A stretch of 64,000 nucleotides of DNA, from NCBI GenBank assembly GCA_030429565.1, contig JAUIFE010000005.1, positions 310,001-374,000 on the forward strand, given 5' to 3'. Positions 1 to 9,160 of the stretch are shown here, in pieces. The notes beneath the pieces were generated by a model, which saw only the letters and a list, made by a program, of their open reading frames with translations, ran no database searches and had not been told where the DNA came from. How positions within the stretch are numbered: the stretch's first letter is position 1; each line of letters opens with the position of its first letter. The stretch comes from Holophagae bacterium. Lineage in GTDB: Bacteria; Acidobacteriota; Holophagae; Acanthopleuribacterales; Acanthopleuribacteraceae. A program made the position numbers and the translations under genes.

Positions 1-768
1 ATTGAACAAACCCGCATCGCTTTGACTGAAACGATAAAGTTTTTGAAGTCAGTAGGCATATTCAATGACTCCTTGTTGCCTTACACGATGCAGTTGGTCG
101 TTCTCTCTGCTTTTTTTGGTGAATGTGACGTGTTAACGGATGATACTAGAATATTGTTAGAGCGGTGGTTTTGGGTGTCTTCCTATACGGGATGGTTCGC
201 TACTTCTAATAGTACACATACTCGAAGAGTGATTTCTGATATGAAGCGAATCGCAAAAGGTAAAGAAAATTCTTTTAAGTCAATAGATCTGGATGACTCG
301 GCTGCTCCTTTTCCACTATCACACGATTTTCGAAGTGCCAGAGTTCGTTTGCTTATTTTATTCTTGCTCTCTTTTGAGCCACTTGATCTTGATGGCTCTA
401 TTTTGCCAACTTGGGAGTTACTTGCTAAAAATGGGCACCGTTCTCTGCGCAATATTTTTAAACAAGACGGTACGGTGGAGCCGAAGCTTTTTAGTAATTC
501 AGTAAATCGCACCTTCTTTCCTTATACGCAAAGAAAAATTACGGAGCTGCTCACGGATATGGGAGATGAAGATCGCCACCTGATTTTGCAGAGTCATGGG
601 ATTCCACCAGAATCTTTCTCTCTTCTTCAACGTCAGGATGCTGATGCGTTCCTTAAAGCCCGGTTAGATTTTCTTCAGGAAAAAGAATTGATTTTTATTC
701 AAAGTAAGAATGTGACCGCACCAATTTCAGAGTTTGGTGAAACGGTTAATGATAGCTTTGAGGATTAA
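1..768 (+). CDS. DUF262-type protein, C-terminal fragment (runs in from left edge)
   Basis: The reading frame is open to base 1, so only the last ~255 residues are present. The visible part contains a segment around LLPYTMQLVVLSAFF followed by RWFWVSSYTGWF. This resembles the C-terminal helical region of DUF262 (GmrSD-like or ParB-like nuclease) proteins, where an LLPY..QLV.L..FF helix precedes an RWFW..SF motif. The catalytic N-terminal part lies outside the window. The gene is distinctly AT-rich compared with everything beyond 1.25 kb, which suggests horizontal acquisition. Family members often act as modified-DNA restriction enzymes or other defence proteins; the exact role here cannot be read. 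A hairpin terminator follows. Family assignment is from motif memory only. Confidence 0.6.
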   Translation: MEQTRIALTETIKFLKSVGIFNDSLLPYTMQLVVLSAFFGECDVLTDDTRILLERWFWVSSYTGWFATSNSTHTRRVISDMKRIAKGKENSFKSIDLDDSAAPFPLSHDFRSARVRLLILFLLSFEPLDLDGSILPTWELLAKNGHRSLRNIFKQDGTVEPKLFSNSVNRTFFPYTQRKITELLTDMGDEDRHLILQSHGIPPESFSLLQRQDADAFLKARLDFLQEKELIFIQSKNVTAPISEFGETVNDSFED

Positions 769-813
769 TGTCGTTTCTGATTTAGTTTTGGTTTTTTTGT
801 TAGTTTTATGAGT

Positions 814-847
814 GAGCGTTTTTTTGAAGTAAACGCTTGTTTTTGTT
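814..847 (+). terminator. Rho-independent terminator after the DUF262 gene
   Basis: A 7-bp perfect stem AGCGTTT/AAACGCT (815-821 and 831-837) with a 9-nt loop is followed by TGTTTTTGTT. It lies 46 nt after the stop codon of the DUF262-type gene and has the right orientation. Confidence 0.7.
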
Positions 848-1246
848 CCTGCGATGTTCGGCGGAATTTGTGTTTCTTGAGGGGGTTAACCCGGATACAA
901 CAAAGCCGTGATCCGTAATTTGTTTTCAGGAGAGATGCTATATCACCTTGTGAGGTCCCTCGTAAAGTGTTCTTCTCCTTTTAAGTATGTTTGGATAGAT
1001 CTAAAGGATTGATGCTTCTTTTGGTGAAACCTCTGGGTGTTGCAAAGAATATGTGATTATGATAGATTCTGCTTTGTTCTTTTATTAAGTATGTTTTTGT
1101 TTTCAGGGCTGTGTTGGCTTATTGGGACGAACCTTTTTTTATTTATAGTCGTTGCCCGATTAATTTCTACTCTTTTCTTGTTAATCGTGTACTCTAAGGG
1201 TGATACTCTGCTTTTTATTCTCGGTTCGCGCTAGGGGAGGGACCGG
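848..1246. other. AT-rich intergenic stretch, no convincing gene
   Basis: About 400 bases of AT-rich DNA continue the composition of the DUF262 gene. A 65-codon hydrophobic frame with a TTG start (1037-1234) could encode a two-helix membrane peptide, but it has no ribosome binding site. A 24-codon frame follows a GGAG at about 933. Neither is supported. The right end carries the GGGGAGG ribosome binding site of the next gene. Confidence 0.5.
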
Positions 1247-1783
1247 ATGGAACTTCAGCTTATGTGGATTTATCGTGGCATTGGCGCGGATGAACGCGTG
1301 GCGGCCTGCGCCGCCTTTGAAGCCGGCACGTTGCTGACTAACTGGAATTGTCCCGAGAACTTTCGTCGCAAACTCTGCAAAAAACCGCCGTTGGAGCACA
1401 CGCCTATAGCATGGGCGCGCTCGGTTGGGTGGCCGACACCTTTTTTCTCCTTTGATCAAAAGTTTCTGGCGATGGTGTTGTCTGATGACGCGCACTTTCG
1501 CCTCGCCATGGATCGCGGCGGTATTGAGTTGTTTGTGCCCGTTAAGCAATATCCCGTCTCTGATAAAGACGTTGAAAAGTGGCATCGGGACAACCAAGAT
1601 TCCGAGAACTGGGACGCGCTTGCTTCGGAATTTCAGCTTTTGTGCCGCATCATCAATTACGGGGTGCCGGTGGTGGTTGAAGGCCATTCGTATACCGACA
1701 GCGGCACGTTCTACAGCAAGTTTGTTTGCAAGCACTTTCGCAATCTGGAAGATGGCGCCGATATCTTTATTCTGGATCCCTGA
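1247..1783 (+). CDS. Hypothetical protein, 178 aa
   Basis: An ATG preceded by GGGGAGG (1234-1240) at good spacing gives a soluble protein of 178 residues with no signal peptide or membrane segment. It is Trp- and Cys-containing and includes a central stretch DKDVEKWHRDNQDSENWDAL. I do not recognise a family. Base composition shifts to the GC-rich norm of the window exactly at this gene, so it belongs to the host backbone rather than to the AT-rich island on its left. It stands alone: the next gene, a TetR regulator, is 286 nt away with its own operator region. Confidence 0.75.
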   Translation: MELQLMWIYRGIGADERVAACAAFEAGTLLTNWNCPENFRRKLCKKPPLEHTPIAWARSVGWPTPFFSFDQKFLAMVLSDDAHFRLAMDRGGIELFVPVKQYPVSDKDVEKWHRDNQDSENWDALASEFQLLCRIINYGVPVVVEGHSYTDSGTFYSKFVCKHFRNLEDGADIFILDP

Positions 1784-2000
1784 CGCCGTCCCCCATTGGC
1801 AAAGCCGTCGCCTGATGTAGGCGTCGCCTGGGTTTCTTTAAACCCAAAGTGGCCGGCGTAAGTTGGGTTGGTTGGGCGCGTTTTACCGCTTTTTCGCGGC
1901 GCTCGTCAGGTGTTTTATTTGAAAATTCCTTGCGTAAGTTACATAAGTAAAGGGTGTTAGCGAAAAAATTGGCGGGTTTTCTATAAATCATGGAAACTGT

Positions 2001-2027
2001 CGAACGATTGTATCGTACAATTGTTCG
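2001..2027. promoter_or_regulatory. 27-bp palindromic operator upstream of the TetR gene
   Basis: Twelve-base arms CGAACGATTGTA (2001-2012) and TACAATTGTTCG (2016-2027) are reverse complements except at one position, separated by TCG. The palindrome ends 42 nt before the TetR start codon, as expected of an autoregulatory TetR-family operator. It is the only strong palindrome between the two flanking genes. Confidence 0.75.
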
Positions 2028-2069
2028 AAACGAGTGTTCGGTTTGCCTGTCCACACTTGAGGAGGATTC

Positions 2070-2705
2070 ATGGGTACCGCCAAAGATTCTGAACAGACCC
2101 GCGCCCGCATTATCGAAGCCGCCGGCCGTCTTTTTGCCGAACGCGGCTTTGACGGCGTCAGCGTGCGGCTCATCGCCAAGGAAGCCGAGACCCATCTCAG
2201 CGCCTTGAACTACCATTTCCAATCGAAACAGATGTTGTTCTTTGAGGTTCTGGCCGCCGCCGCCGCGCATGCCTCCATTTCCGAAGACGACAAACGCGCG
2301 CTGAAACGGCTAAAACCACGCGAGGCCTTGTTTTACCTGGTCAAGGAAGCGCTGGCCGACTACCGCAAGGACGGACCCGAGAATTGGCGCCATGCGCTGT
2401 TGGCGCGTGAGTCGCATCGGGGCGGCGAGGCGCACCAAAACGTGATCGACCGCTATTACCGACCCGACCTGCTGTTTGTTGCTGAGCTGATTGGTGCCGC
2501 GACCGGGCTCGGCCAAGACAGTCGCCACGTTCAATTCGCCGTCTTTACGCTGATTTCACTATTGGAAACCTTTGGGTTACACAGCCATTTGCCCGACGAA
2601 ATTGTTCCGGGATTTTTTGTGGATTTTGGCAAAGCCGATCAGCTGAGTCACCACATTGTGGCTGTTTCCTTATCTGCCGCCGACCCTGACTTGGCCAAGC
2701 GCTAA
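2070..2705 (+). CDS. TetR-family transcriptional repressor of the efflux operon
   Basis: This is a 211-residue TetR-family regulator. Residues ~8-55 form the DNA-binding domain (ARIIEAAGRLFAERGFDGVSVRLIAKEA, then the recognition segment with ALNYHFQSKQMLF). The C-terminal ligand domain resembles the CecR/DUF1956 group, with a PE.WRHALLARE segment followed by helices. The ATG at 2070 has GAGGAG eight bases upstream. The gene is 185 nt upstream of, and co-directional with, a complete tripartite efflux operon, so it most likely represses the pump and itself through the palindrome at 2001-2027. The inducer is unknown. The family call is confident; the regulatory target is inferred from position. 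Confidence 0.9.
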   Translation: MGTAKDSEQTRARIIEAAGRLFAERGFDGVSVRLIAKEAETHLSALNYHFQSKQMLFFEVLAAAAAHASISEDDKRALKRLKPREALFYLVKEALADYRKDGPENWRHALLARESHRGGEAHQNVIDRYYRPDLLFVAELIGAATGLGQDSRHVQFAVFTLISLLETFGLHSHLPDEIVPGFFVDFGKADQLSHHIVAVSLSAADPDLAKR

Positions 2706-2731
2706 GGCATTCTTTTTTTCTATTTTATTTG

Positions 2732-2753
2732 ACCTGAATCGCTCAATTCAGGT
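2732..2753 (+). other. Hairpin between tetR and efflux genes (weak terminator or attenuator)
   Basis: A perfect 8-bp stem ACCTGAAT/ATTCAGGT with a 6-nt loop lies 26 nt after the TetR stop. It is followed only by TTTGAGTT, so it is at best a partial terminator. It could uncouple repressor and pump expression. Confidence 0.4.
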
Positions 2754-2890
2754 TTGAGTTGGCGGCCATGGTTTGCCGCCTAAATTTGGTCGCCGCTGCA
2801 TTCGGCAGCGCGCGGGACAGCCTTGGTCTGTCTTGATATCGCGACGGTGACCGTCTCTGGTCTGCTTGCAAGGATTTCAGGAGCATTAAA

Positions 2891-4390
2891 ATGAAACGTT
2901 TTACCGAGTGGCCTGCACTCGGTGGGCTGACGTGGCTGCTAGGGTCGGCGATGGCATTGCTGTCGTTTGCCTGCAGCGTCCATCGGCCCGCCGTGCTGAC
3001 ACCGCCTGCCGCGATCACGGCCGACATCCCGCCTGACTGGTCCGAGCAACAACCCTTACCCGAGTCGGTGACCGAGTTGCGTGCCTGTTTCGACGATCCT
3101 GCCTTGGCGGCATTGATTGACGAAACCTTGGCTGCCAATCCCGACTTGGCCGCAACGGCGCTGCGTTTGCAAGCGGCCGGCCTGCTGACGCGTGCCGCCG
3201 CCGTGGGTGATCGACCGCGCCTCGATGCGTCGCTGGATGCCGGCAGAAACAACCAACAGATGGATGTCCTGAGTGGGGAAACGTCGGTTGTGAGTTTTTT
3301 ACAACCGAGTCTTTCGCTGAGTTGGGAAATCGATCTTTGGGGTAAGCTTGCCGACCGGCGCCATGGCGAAGCGATGCAACTGGCCGCGCAGAGCGCCGAC
3401 TATGCGGCCTTGCGCGATGCACTGATCGCCCGTGTGATTCAGTCTTGGCTGAATGCGGCGCTGCAACGGCGTCTGCTGCAAGTGGAACAACAGCGTCTGA
3501 CCATGCTCTCCGATATTGAGGCGATCCATCGCGAGCGGTATCGCAACGGGTTGGCGCGTTTCGATGAGGCGGCATCGGCGCGGGTTGCTGTGTCATTGGC
3601 CCGTGCCGGTATCCAAGCACGCGAAGCCCAGTTGCAACAAGCACGCCGCGACTTGGCTGTGCTGAGCGGGCGTCCTTCGCTGCAATGTCCCGAGGCGCCG
3701 CTTACGGCACCTCGCATCCATTTGATTACGCCGCCTTTGCCCGCCGAAGTGTTGCTGCGCCGACCCGATGTGCGTGGCGCTTTGCTGCGCGTGGCGGCGG
3801 CCCGTGCCGCCGCCGCCGTGGCCGATAAGAATCGCTACCCCAGTTTCAATTTATCCGGACAACTCTTTCGGCAGGGCGCACGCCTGTCGCCATTGGGCGT
3901 CGCCGGGACCGGTTGGCACCTGCTCGGCGCCTTGTTTCAGCCGATTTTGGATCACGGCGGTTTGGCCAAGACGGCCCGTGCCGAGCATCTAGAAGCGGAT
4001 GCCGTCGTCCAGGAGCTGTATCAAACCCTGTGGCGGGCGATGCACGAGGTCGCGCAAGCCTTGGAACAAGAGCGCTACCTTGTCGGGCAAATGGAGACAT
4101 TGGCGCTCGCCCAAGATGAGGCCGCGCGCAGCAGTGCCTTTCATGAGGCGCGTTACCGGCAGGGATTGGATCCATTGCCGTTTTTGCTGCGTGCCCGCGA
4201 GCAGGAAATCGAAGTCATGATCCAGCGCGAAAGCGTGCAGGTCGGCCATTTGATGAACCGCATTGAATTGGTTCTTGCGGCGGGTTTGGGTGAAGCCACG
4301 CGACCGTGGCCGGTTGGCACAGACGCGCAAAATGCGCCGACAACTGCGCAGGAGACGCGCAAACAAAACCAAGGAGGCAGGCATGAGTAA
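2891..4390 (+). CDS. Efflux outer-membrane factor, NodT/TolC family
   Basis: This 499-residue protein is the outer-membrane channel of a tripartite efflux pump. It starts with a signal peptide whose hydrophobic core ends LLSFACS, so Cys28 could be lipidated as in NodT-type OMFs, although the lipobox is not canonical. The ELRACFDDPALAALIDE and ANPDLAATALRLQAA segments are typical of the first OEP repeat. SLSWEIDLWGKLADRR and RRPDVRGALLRVAAARAAAAVADKNRYP-type segments (conserved EIDLWG, RRPDV and YP motifs) mark the two repeats. AGGAG precedes the ATG. It overlaps the next gene by 8 nt (ATGAGTAA), implying translational coupling with the membrane-fusion protein. Confidence 0.93.
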   Translation: MKRFTEWPALGGLTWLLGSAMALLSFACSVHRPAVLTPPAAITADIPPDWSEQQPLPESVTELRACFDDPALAALIDETLAANPDLAATALRLQAAGLLTRAAAVGDRPRLDASLDAGRNNQQMDVLSGETSVVSFLQPSLSLSWEIDLWGKLADRRHGEAMQLAAQSADYAALRDALIARVIQSWLNAALQRRLLQVEQQRLTMLSDIEAIHRERYRNGLARFDEAASARVAVSLARAGIQAREAQLQQARRDLAVLSGRPSLQCPEAPLTAPRIHLITPPLPAEVLLRRPDVRGALLRVAAARAAAAVADKNRYPSFNLSGQLFRQGARLSPLGVAGTGWHLLGALFQPILDHGGLAKTARAEHLEADAVVQELYQTLWRAMHEVAQALEQERYLVGQMETLALAQDEAARSSAFHEARYRQGLDPLPFLLRAREQEIEVMIQRESVQVGHLMNRIELVLAAGLGEATRPWPVGTDAQNAPTTAQETRKQNQGGRHE

Positions 4391-5558
4391 TACGAGCAAA
4401 GGTGCCGGCAAGGCGTGGCCGCGTTGGGTGCGCCCTGTTGTGGGTTTCGCTGTCACGGTGTTGTTGTGTTTGACGTTTTTGGTCGTTGTCGGTGAGATTG
4501 AGGAAACCAAGCCGGGTGAAAACCCCAGCGCAGTGGGCCCGGTTGGGTTACCGGTGACGGTGCGTTCGGTGACGGTGGGCGTGCGGCAGACCGACATCCA
4601 AGCGCCTGCCGAGGTGCAACCGTTGTGGCGGGTGACGCTGCGCAGTCAGGTCGAGGGTCGCGTGGTGTCGTTGGCGGCTGGGTTACAGCCAGGGGAATTG
4701 GTGCGCAAGGGTGAGCTGCTCGTCAAGTTGGAAGACGTCTTTTATCGGCAGCAGGTGCAAGAGGCCGGCGCCCGTGTGGCACAGGCGCGGGTTGTCCTTT
4801 TAGCCGAGGAACGCGAGTCGGCTGAAGCGCGTAAGAACTGGACGCGTTCCGGGTTAGCGGGTGAACCGGATTCGGCATTGGTTTTGCGCGCACCGCAAAT
4901 TGCGGCGGCCGAGGCGGAGCTGGCCGCCGCCGAAGCGACGTTGGTGGCGGTTAGGCAGCAATTGGCGCATACCGAAGTCCGTGCACCCTTCGATGCGTTG
5001 GTCGTCACTCGCTCGGTTGAGCCAGGCGGCGTTTTGTTTAGCGGTGATGCGGTGGCGGCATTGGCGGGCATCGATGTTTTTGAAGTGGCGGTGCCGCTGA
5101 GCAGCGAGCAGTGGGCGCTTTTGCCGGACGAATGGCGCGGCGCGACGGTGCGTCTCAGCGATCCATTAAGCGGGCGCCACTTCGCGGCGCGGGCAGTGCG
5201 CGAGAGTCGTCGTTTGGCCGAAGGCACGCGCTTGCGCACGCTCTACGTGCACATCGATCAGCCGTTTGCCGCGGCAGAACCCTTATTGCCAGGGGCAATG
5301 GTGCGGGTGCATATCACCGGCAAGGCGCGTGACAACTTGGTGACCGTCCCCGAAAGCGCCTATACCCGTGACGGCCGCTGTTGGTTTGTCGATGAGGAAA
5401 ACCGGCTGCAGGTTTGGTCGGCCCAGGCCGTGTTTTTCGGCGAGGACGGGGTCACGGTGACGCCGCCGCCCAACCACGTCGGTGTCGTGCGTTTAGCCGT
5501 GGCACCGCATGCCGGATTCACACGCGGGCTGACGGTTCAGCCGTTACAAGGAGACTAA
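4383..5558 (+). CDS. Efflux RND periplasmic adaptor (membrane-fusion protein)
   Basis: This is a 391-residue HlyD/AcrA-type adaptor. The ATG at 4383, preceded by AAGGAGG, is chosen over an upstream in-frame TTG because of that ribosome binding site and because a membrane anchor (VGFAVTVLLCLTFLVVVG, residues ~20-37) then lies near the N-terminus. A lipoyl-like half (VTLRSQVEGRVVSLAAGLQPGELVRKGELL) precedes an Ala/Glu-rich coiled-coil hairpin (~110-190). The second lipoyl half (VRAPFDALVVTRSVEPGGVL) and a beta-barrel domain follow. It bridges the inner-membrane permease and the outer-membrane channel. Its stop is 3 nt before the permease start. Confidence 0.93.
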   Translation: MSNTSKGAGKAWPRWVRPVVGFAVTVLLCLTFLVVVGEIEETKPGENPSAVGPVGLPVTVRSVTVGVRQTDIQAPAEVQPLWRVTLRSQVEGRVVSLAAGLQPGELVRKGELLVKLEDVFYRQQVQEAGARVAQARVVLLAEERESAEARKNWTRSGLAGEPDSALVLRAPQIAAAEAELAAAEATLVAVRQQLAHTEVRAPFDALVVTRSVEPGGVLFSGDAVAALAGIDVFEVAVPLSSEQWALLPDEWRGATVRLSDPLSGRHFAARAVRESRRLAEGTRLRTLYVHIDQPFAAAEPLLPGAMVRVHITGKARDNLVTVPESAYTRDGRCWFVDEENRLQVWSAQAVFFGEDGVTVTPPPNHVGVVRLAVAPHAGFTRGLTVQPLQGD

Positions 5559-5561
5559 GCC

Positions 5562-8500
5562 ATGCACTTTTTAACTGAATGGTTCACCCGCAATCCGGTC
5601 GCGGCCAACTTAATTACCTTGTTGGTTGTTGTCGGCGGCTTTTTGTCACTGCGCTCGATGCGCATTGAAGGGTTTCCTGCTTTGCCGCCGCGTTCCGTCA
5701 CCATTACCACCATCTATCCTGGCAGTGTCGCCGAACAAGTCGATCGCGGCGTAACCCGCAAGATTGAAAAGGCTTTAGAGGGGTTGCCAGGATTGAAGAA
5801 GTCGGCTTCGATCAGTGAAGACGGCGTTTCGAGTCTGTGGCTGGAGAAAGAAAGTGGGTTTGATTTGGATCGTTTCCAAAACGAAATCCGCACCCGACTC
5901 GACGCGATTGCCACCTTACCGCAGGGTGCCGAGCGGCCGCTAATTACGCGCGATGAATTCAATGTGGAAGCCTTGATTGTGCAGCTTTACGGCGATGCCG
6001 ACCAAGCGACGTTGCAAAAAACAGCGCGCGAATTGCGCGACGCCTTACAAGCGCACCCGCAAATTACCAAGATGAACGCGTTCGGCTTGCGGCCCTACGA
6101 AGTGCGTTTAGAAGTCGACGAGGCGCGGCTGCGTTTGTTCGGTTTATCGCCGAATGATGTGGCTGTCGCCGTGCAAAATGCCAGTTTGGATTATCGCACC
6201 GGCGAGATTCGGGGTGACGGCGGACAAGTGGTGATTCGGGCCGATGAGAAGGCCTTTCGCCGCCGCGATTTTGCGGAAATCCCGTTGCGAACCTTGCCGG
6301 ACGGCAGCGTGTTGACCGTGGCCGACGTGGCGCATATTGTGGACGGCTTTGTTACCGATCCCGGTTTTGCCCGCTTCCAGGGTCGCGATTCGGTCGGCCT
6401 GCAAATCTACACCAGCAAAAAAGGCCATTTGTTCGAAGTGAGTCGTGCCGTCCGTTCCGTGACGGAAGATATGGCGGGTCGGCTGCCCACCGGCGTGCAG
6501 TTGGCGATTTGGGGCGAATACAGCGTCTACATGAAGGACCGCCTTTCGTTACTGGCCGAAAATGCCTGGCAAGGTTTGCTGATCGTGTTTGTTTTATTAG
6601 CTTTATTCTTGGATGTGCGGTTGGCGTTTTGGGTCGCGGCCGGCATTCCGATTTCCATTGCCGGTGCTTTGTTGATCATGGGCGATCACGCCGCCGGCTA
6701 TTCGCTCAACGACATCACCACCTTTGGCATGATCATCGTGCTCGGTATTTTGGTCGACGATGCGATTGTGGTCGGCGAAAGTGTGTACGAGGAACGGCGA
6801 CGCGGCGGCGACGCGGTGACGGCGACGATTCGCGGTGTGCAACGCGTGTCAACGGCGACGATTTTTGGCTGCCTGACGACGATGGCCGCCTTCGCGCCGC
6901 TGCTGTTAATCGACAGCGATATCGGCAAAATATTCGCGAGTTTTTCCGTCGTCGTGATCATCGCTTTGGGTGTGTCTTTGGTGGAAAGTAAATGGATTTT
7001 GCCCGCCCATTTGGCGGCGATCCCGCTTGCAGACAGGGTGTCGCGTGGCCCGCGGCTGTGGTGGTCGAAGCTGCAGGCAGGCGTGGCCGAGGGCTTGCGT
7101 TTTGTCAATGAACGCCTTTACCAGCCTTTACTCAGCCTAGCGCTGCGGCACCGTTACAGTTCCATACTATTGCTGTTGACCTTGGCTGTCGGCGGTTTAA
7201 TCGCCATCGAAAAGGGTTGGGTGCGCACCGTGTTTTTCCCGGAGGTTCCCGGCCAAATTATCAGCGTGCGTCTCAAGATGGAAGGGGCGAGCCCGTTGTT
7301 TTTGACGGAAGCGCATTTAACGCGAATCGAAGCGGCCGCCGCCGAGGTTAATCGTGAGGTACAAGCGGAAACGGGCGCGGCGGAGCCGCCCATCGCCCGC
7401 ATCATGGCGGCGCTAACCGGGCCGCTTGAAGCTGAAATTTACGCCGAATTGCAGCCGGAAGCGACGCGTGCCGTCACCACGGATGCGACGATTGAGCGTT
7501 GGCGTGCAGCGGTGGGTCGCCTGGAAGGTGTGGCCGAGCTCTCGTTCAGTGGTTCGTTTGAGACCGGCGGTGGCTTTGTGATTGAGCTGGAGGCGCGCGA
7601 CGAGGCCGTGCTGCAGACGGCGGTAAAGGCGTTTACGGCGCAGTTGGCGGCGTTGGATGGGCTCGCCGACATTCGTCACGACTTAGACAATGGGACGCCG
7701 GAACTGCGTTTGAAACTGAAACCGGAAGCGCGTCATTTGGGATTAACCACCGCCGATTTGGCCGCACAGGTTGGCGATGCCTTCGGCGGTTACGAGGTGC
7801 AGCGTATGCAACGCGACGGTGAAGAAGTGAAGGTAATGGTGCAGTATGCCGAAACGAGGCGGCGCGGCATGCAGGATGTACGCAACGCACAGGTGCAGAC
7901 ACGCTTGGGTGAATGGTTGCCGTTGCCGATGGTGGCTACGTTCGAAACGGGTTATGCACCGAGTGCACTGACGCGCCAAAACGGGCGCCGTGTGGCCCAG
8001 GTGCACGCCGATTTGGATCCGGCCAAGCTCAGCGCAGGCGAGGCCTTCGCGTGGATTAAGGCCGAGGTCGAACCGGCACTCAAGCGTCAGTTCCCCGATT
8101 TGGTCATTCGCGGCGCGGGTGAGTTGGAAGAAATCGGTACCATGCAAGCCGGCTTAAAGCGGGCGCTGTTGTTCGTGCTGCTGCTGATTTACGTTCTGTT
8201 GGCGATTCCCCTGAAATCCTACACCCAACCCTTGGTGATCATGGCGGTGATTCCCTTCGGTTTCATCGGCGCTGTGATGGGCCACTGGCTCTACGGCGTG
8301 CCGCTGAGCGTGTTGTCGTTTTTCGGCATGCTGGCGGTCACGGGTGTGGTCGTCAATGATAGCTTGGTCTTGCTGACGCGTTTCAACGAGCTGCACCGTG
8401 CGGGCATGCCACTGTTCGAAGCTTTAATTCAAGCGGGCGGCAGCCGCTTCCGCGCGATTCTCCTCACGACGGTTACCACTTGCTGTGGCTTGTTACCGCT

Positions 8501-8660
8501 GCTGTCGGAAACTTCGGAGCAGGCGCAATATCTAATTCCGGCGGCGATTTCACTGGCCTGGGGCGAGTTATTCGCCACACCGATCACGCTGATCATCGTG
8601 CCGGTGTTGGTCCACTTGGGCTTCGACGTCGGGCGGGTGACACGAGGTAAGCCTGTGTAA
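5562..8660 (+). CDS. RND efflux transporter permease
   Basis: This 1032-residue inner-membrane proton antiporter is about the family's usual length. TM1 lies near residues 12-30 (NPVAANLITLLVVVGG). A porter domain follows, with TIYPGSVAEQVDRGVT. TM2-6 then occur around 330-480, and TM4 carries the paired aspartates in GILVDDAIVVGESVYE that relay protons. A second porter domain and a second TM bundle from ~870 complete the pseudo-symmetric architecture. It ends the TetR-OMF-MFP-RND operon. Substrate is unknown. The sequence feels closer to the loosely characterised AcrB-like permeases of environmental bacteria than to heavy-metal or MexB pumps; that placement is an impression. Confidence 0.95.
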   Translation: MHFLTEWFTRNPVAANLITLLVVVGGFLSLRSMRIEGFPALPPRSVTITTIYPGSVAEQVDRGVTRKIEKALEGLPGLKKSASISEDGVSSLWLEKESGFDLDRFQNEIRTRLDAIATLPQGAERPLITRDEFNVEALIVQLYGDADQATLQKTARELRDALQAHPQITKMNAFGLRPYEVRLEVDEARLRLFGLSPNDVAVAVQNASLDYRTGEIRGDGGQVVIRADEKAFRRRDFAEIPLRTLPDGSVLTVADVAHIVDGFVTDPGFARFQGRDSVGLQIYTSKKGHLFEVSRAVRSVTEDMAGRLPTGVQLAIWGEYSVYMKDRLSLLAENAWQGLLIVFVLLALFLDVRLAFWVAAGIPISIAGALLIMGDHAAGYSLNDITTFGMIIVLGILVDDAIVVGESVYEERRRGGDAVTATIRGVQRVSTATIFGCLTTMAAFAPLLLIDSDIGKIFASFSVVVIIALGVSLVESKWILPAHLAAIPLADRVSRGPRLWWSKLQAGVAEGLRFVNERLYQPLLSLALRHRYSSILLLLTLAVGGLIAIEKGWVRTVFFPEVPGQIISVRLKMEGASPLFLTEAHLTRIEAAAAEVNREVQAETGAAEPPIARIMAALTGPLEAEIYAELQPEATRAVTTDATIERWRAAVGRLEGVAELSFSGSFETGGGFVIELEARDEAVLQTAVKAFTAQLAALDGLADIRHDLDNGTPELRLKLKPEARHLGLTTADLAAQVGDAFGGYEVQRMQRDGEEVKVMVQYAETRRRGMQDVRNAQVQTRLGEWLPLPMVATFETGYAPSALTRQNGRRVAQVHADLDPAKLSAGEAFAWIKAEVEPALKRQFPDLVIRGAGELEEIGTMQAGLKRALLFVLLLIYVLLAIPLKSYTQPLVIMAVIPFGFIGAVMGHWLYGVPLSVLSFFGMLAVTGVVVNDSLVLLTRFNELHRAGMPLFEALIQAGGSRFRAILLTTVTTCCGLLPLLSETSEQAQYLIPAAISLAWGELFATPITLIIVPVLVHLGFDVGRVTRGKPV

Positions 8661-8670
8661 AACCGGATCA

Positions 8671-8701
8671 GCCGTTGGCTGCATAAAGAGCAGCCAACGG
8701 C
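8671..8701 (+). terminator. Strong hairpin after the RND operon
   Basis: A perfect 12-bp stem GCCGTTGGCTGC/GCAGCCAACGGC with a 7-nt loop begins 10 nt after the permease stop. It lacks a following T-run, so it is either a weak terminator or a 3'-end protecting structure. Confidence 0.5.
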
Positions 8702-8883
8702 CGGCATTGACGATGCGTGAGGCGGGGGGGGCGTTGCTTGCTGTGACTCAGATACCCTAAAGAAGGGAGATGTGAGCTTGAGTACAAACCAGGTTTGGAT
8801 TAGTTTTCGTGATTTGCAAAATTAACGAAGATGGCATATGTTTGCGCTTGACCTGGGAAAGATATTTAAATTGAAAGGGTTAG

Positions 8884-9147
8884 ATGATGAAGAGAGCTGT
8901 TTTCTTGTCTGCGTGCCTGATTTTTTCCTGTCTGGTATTTGGGACACCTGACAACACCCGCATTAAACCTCAAAAGCCGCTTGGCAAGCCTGGTGACACT
9001 TCTGGCGGTGGCGGCATGTCCTGTCCAGAAGGTAAAACGCTGAAAACCTACGGTGGCAAACTTCGCGCTTTCGGCAATGACCGTCATTGCCAGAAACGAT
9101 CCCAGTATTACAGTTGCTGGATCAGTGTGTGCGAGGACCAGAACTAA
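8884..9147 (+). CDS. Small secreted cysteine-containing peptide, 87 aa
   Basis: The sequence shows a clear signal peptide (MMKRAVFLSACLIFSCLVFG) and a mature region of about 67 residues: a Lys/Pro-rich linker, a GGGG stretch, then a compact module with four cysteines (SCPEG, HCQKR, SCW, VCED) that could form two disulfides in the periplasm or outside. Two in-frame ATGs (8884 and 8887) follow AAAGGGT; either start works. It is followed by its own terminator, so it is monocistronic or at least terminated before the propeller gene. No family is recognised. Secretion is well supported; function is unknown. Confidence 0.75.
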   Translation: MMKRAVFLSACLIFSCLVFGTPDNTRIKPQKPLGKPGDTSGGGGMSCPEGKTLKTYGGKLRAFGNDRHCQKRSQYYSCWISVCEDQN

Positions 9148-9160
9148 CAACGATCTGGGC

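Noticed and set aside
1037..1234. 65-codon hydrophobic frame with TTG start
   Set aside because: No ribosome binding site; hydrophobicity is expected from T-rich DNA in this frame.
4263..4382. 40-residue upstream extension of the membrane-fusion protein
   Set aside because: It would overlap the OMF gene by 128 nt; AAGGAGG lies directly before the ATG at 4383.
8840..8856. TGGCATATGTTTGC as a sigma-54 promoter of the small Cys peptide
   Set aside because: GG and GC are 9 nt apart instead of the required 10.
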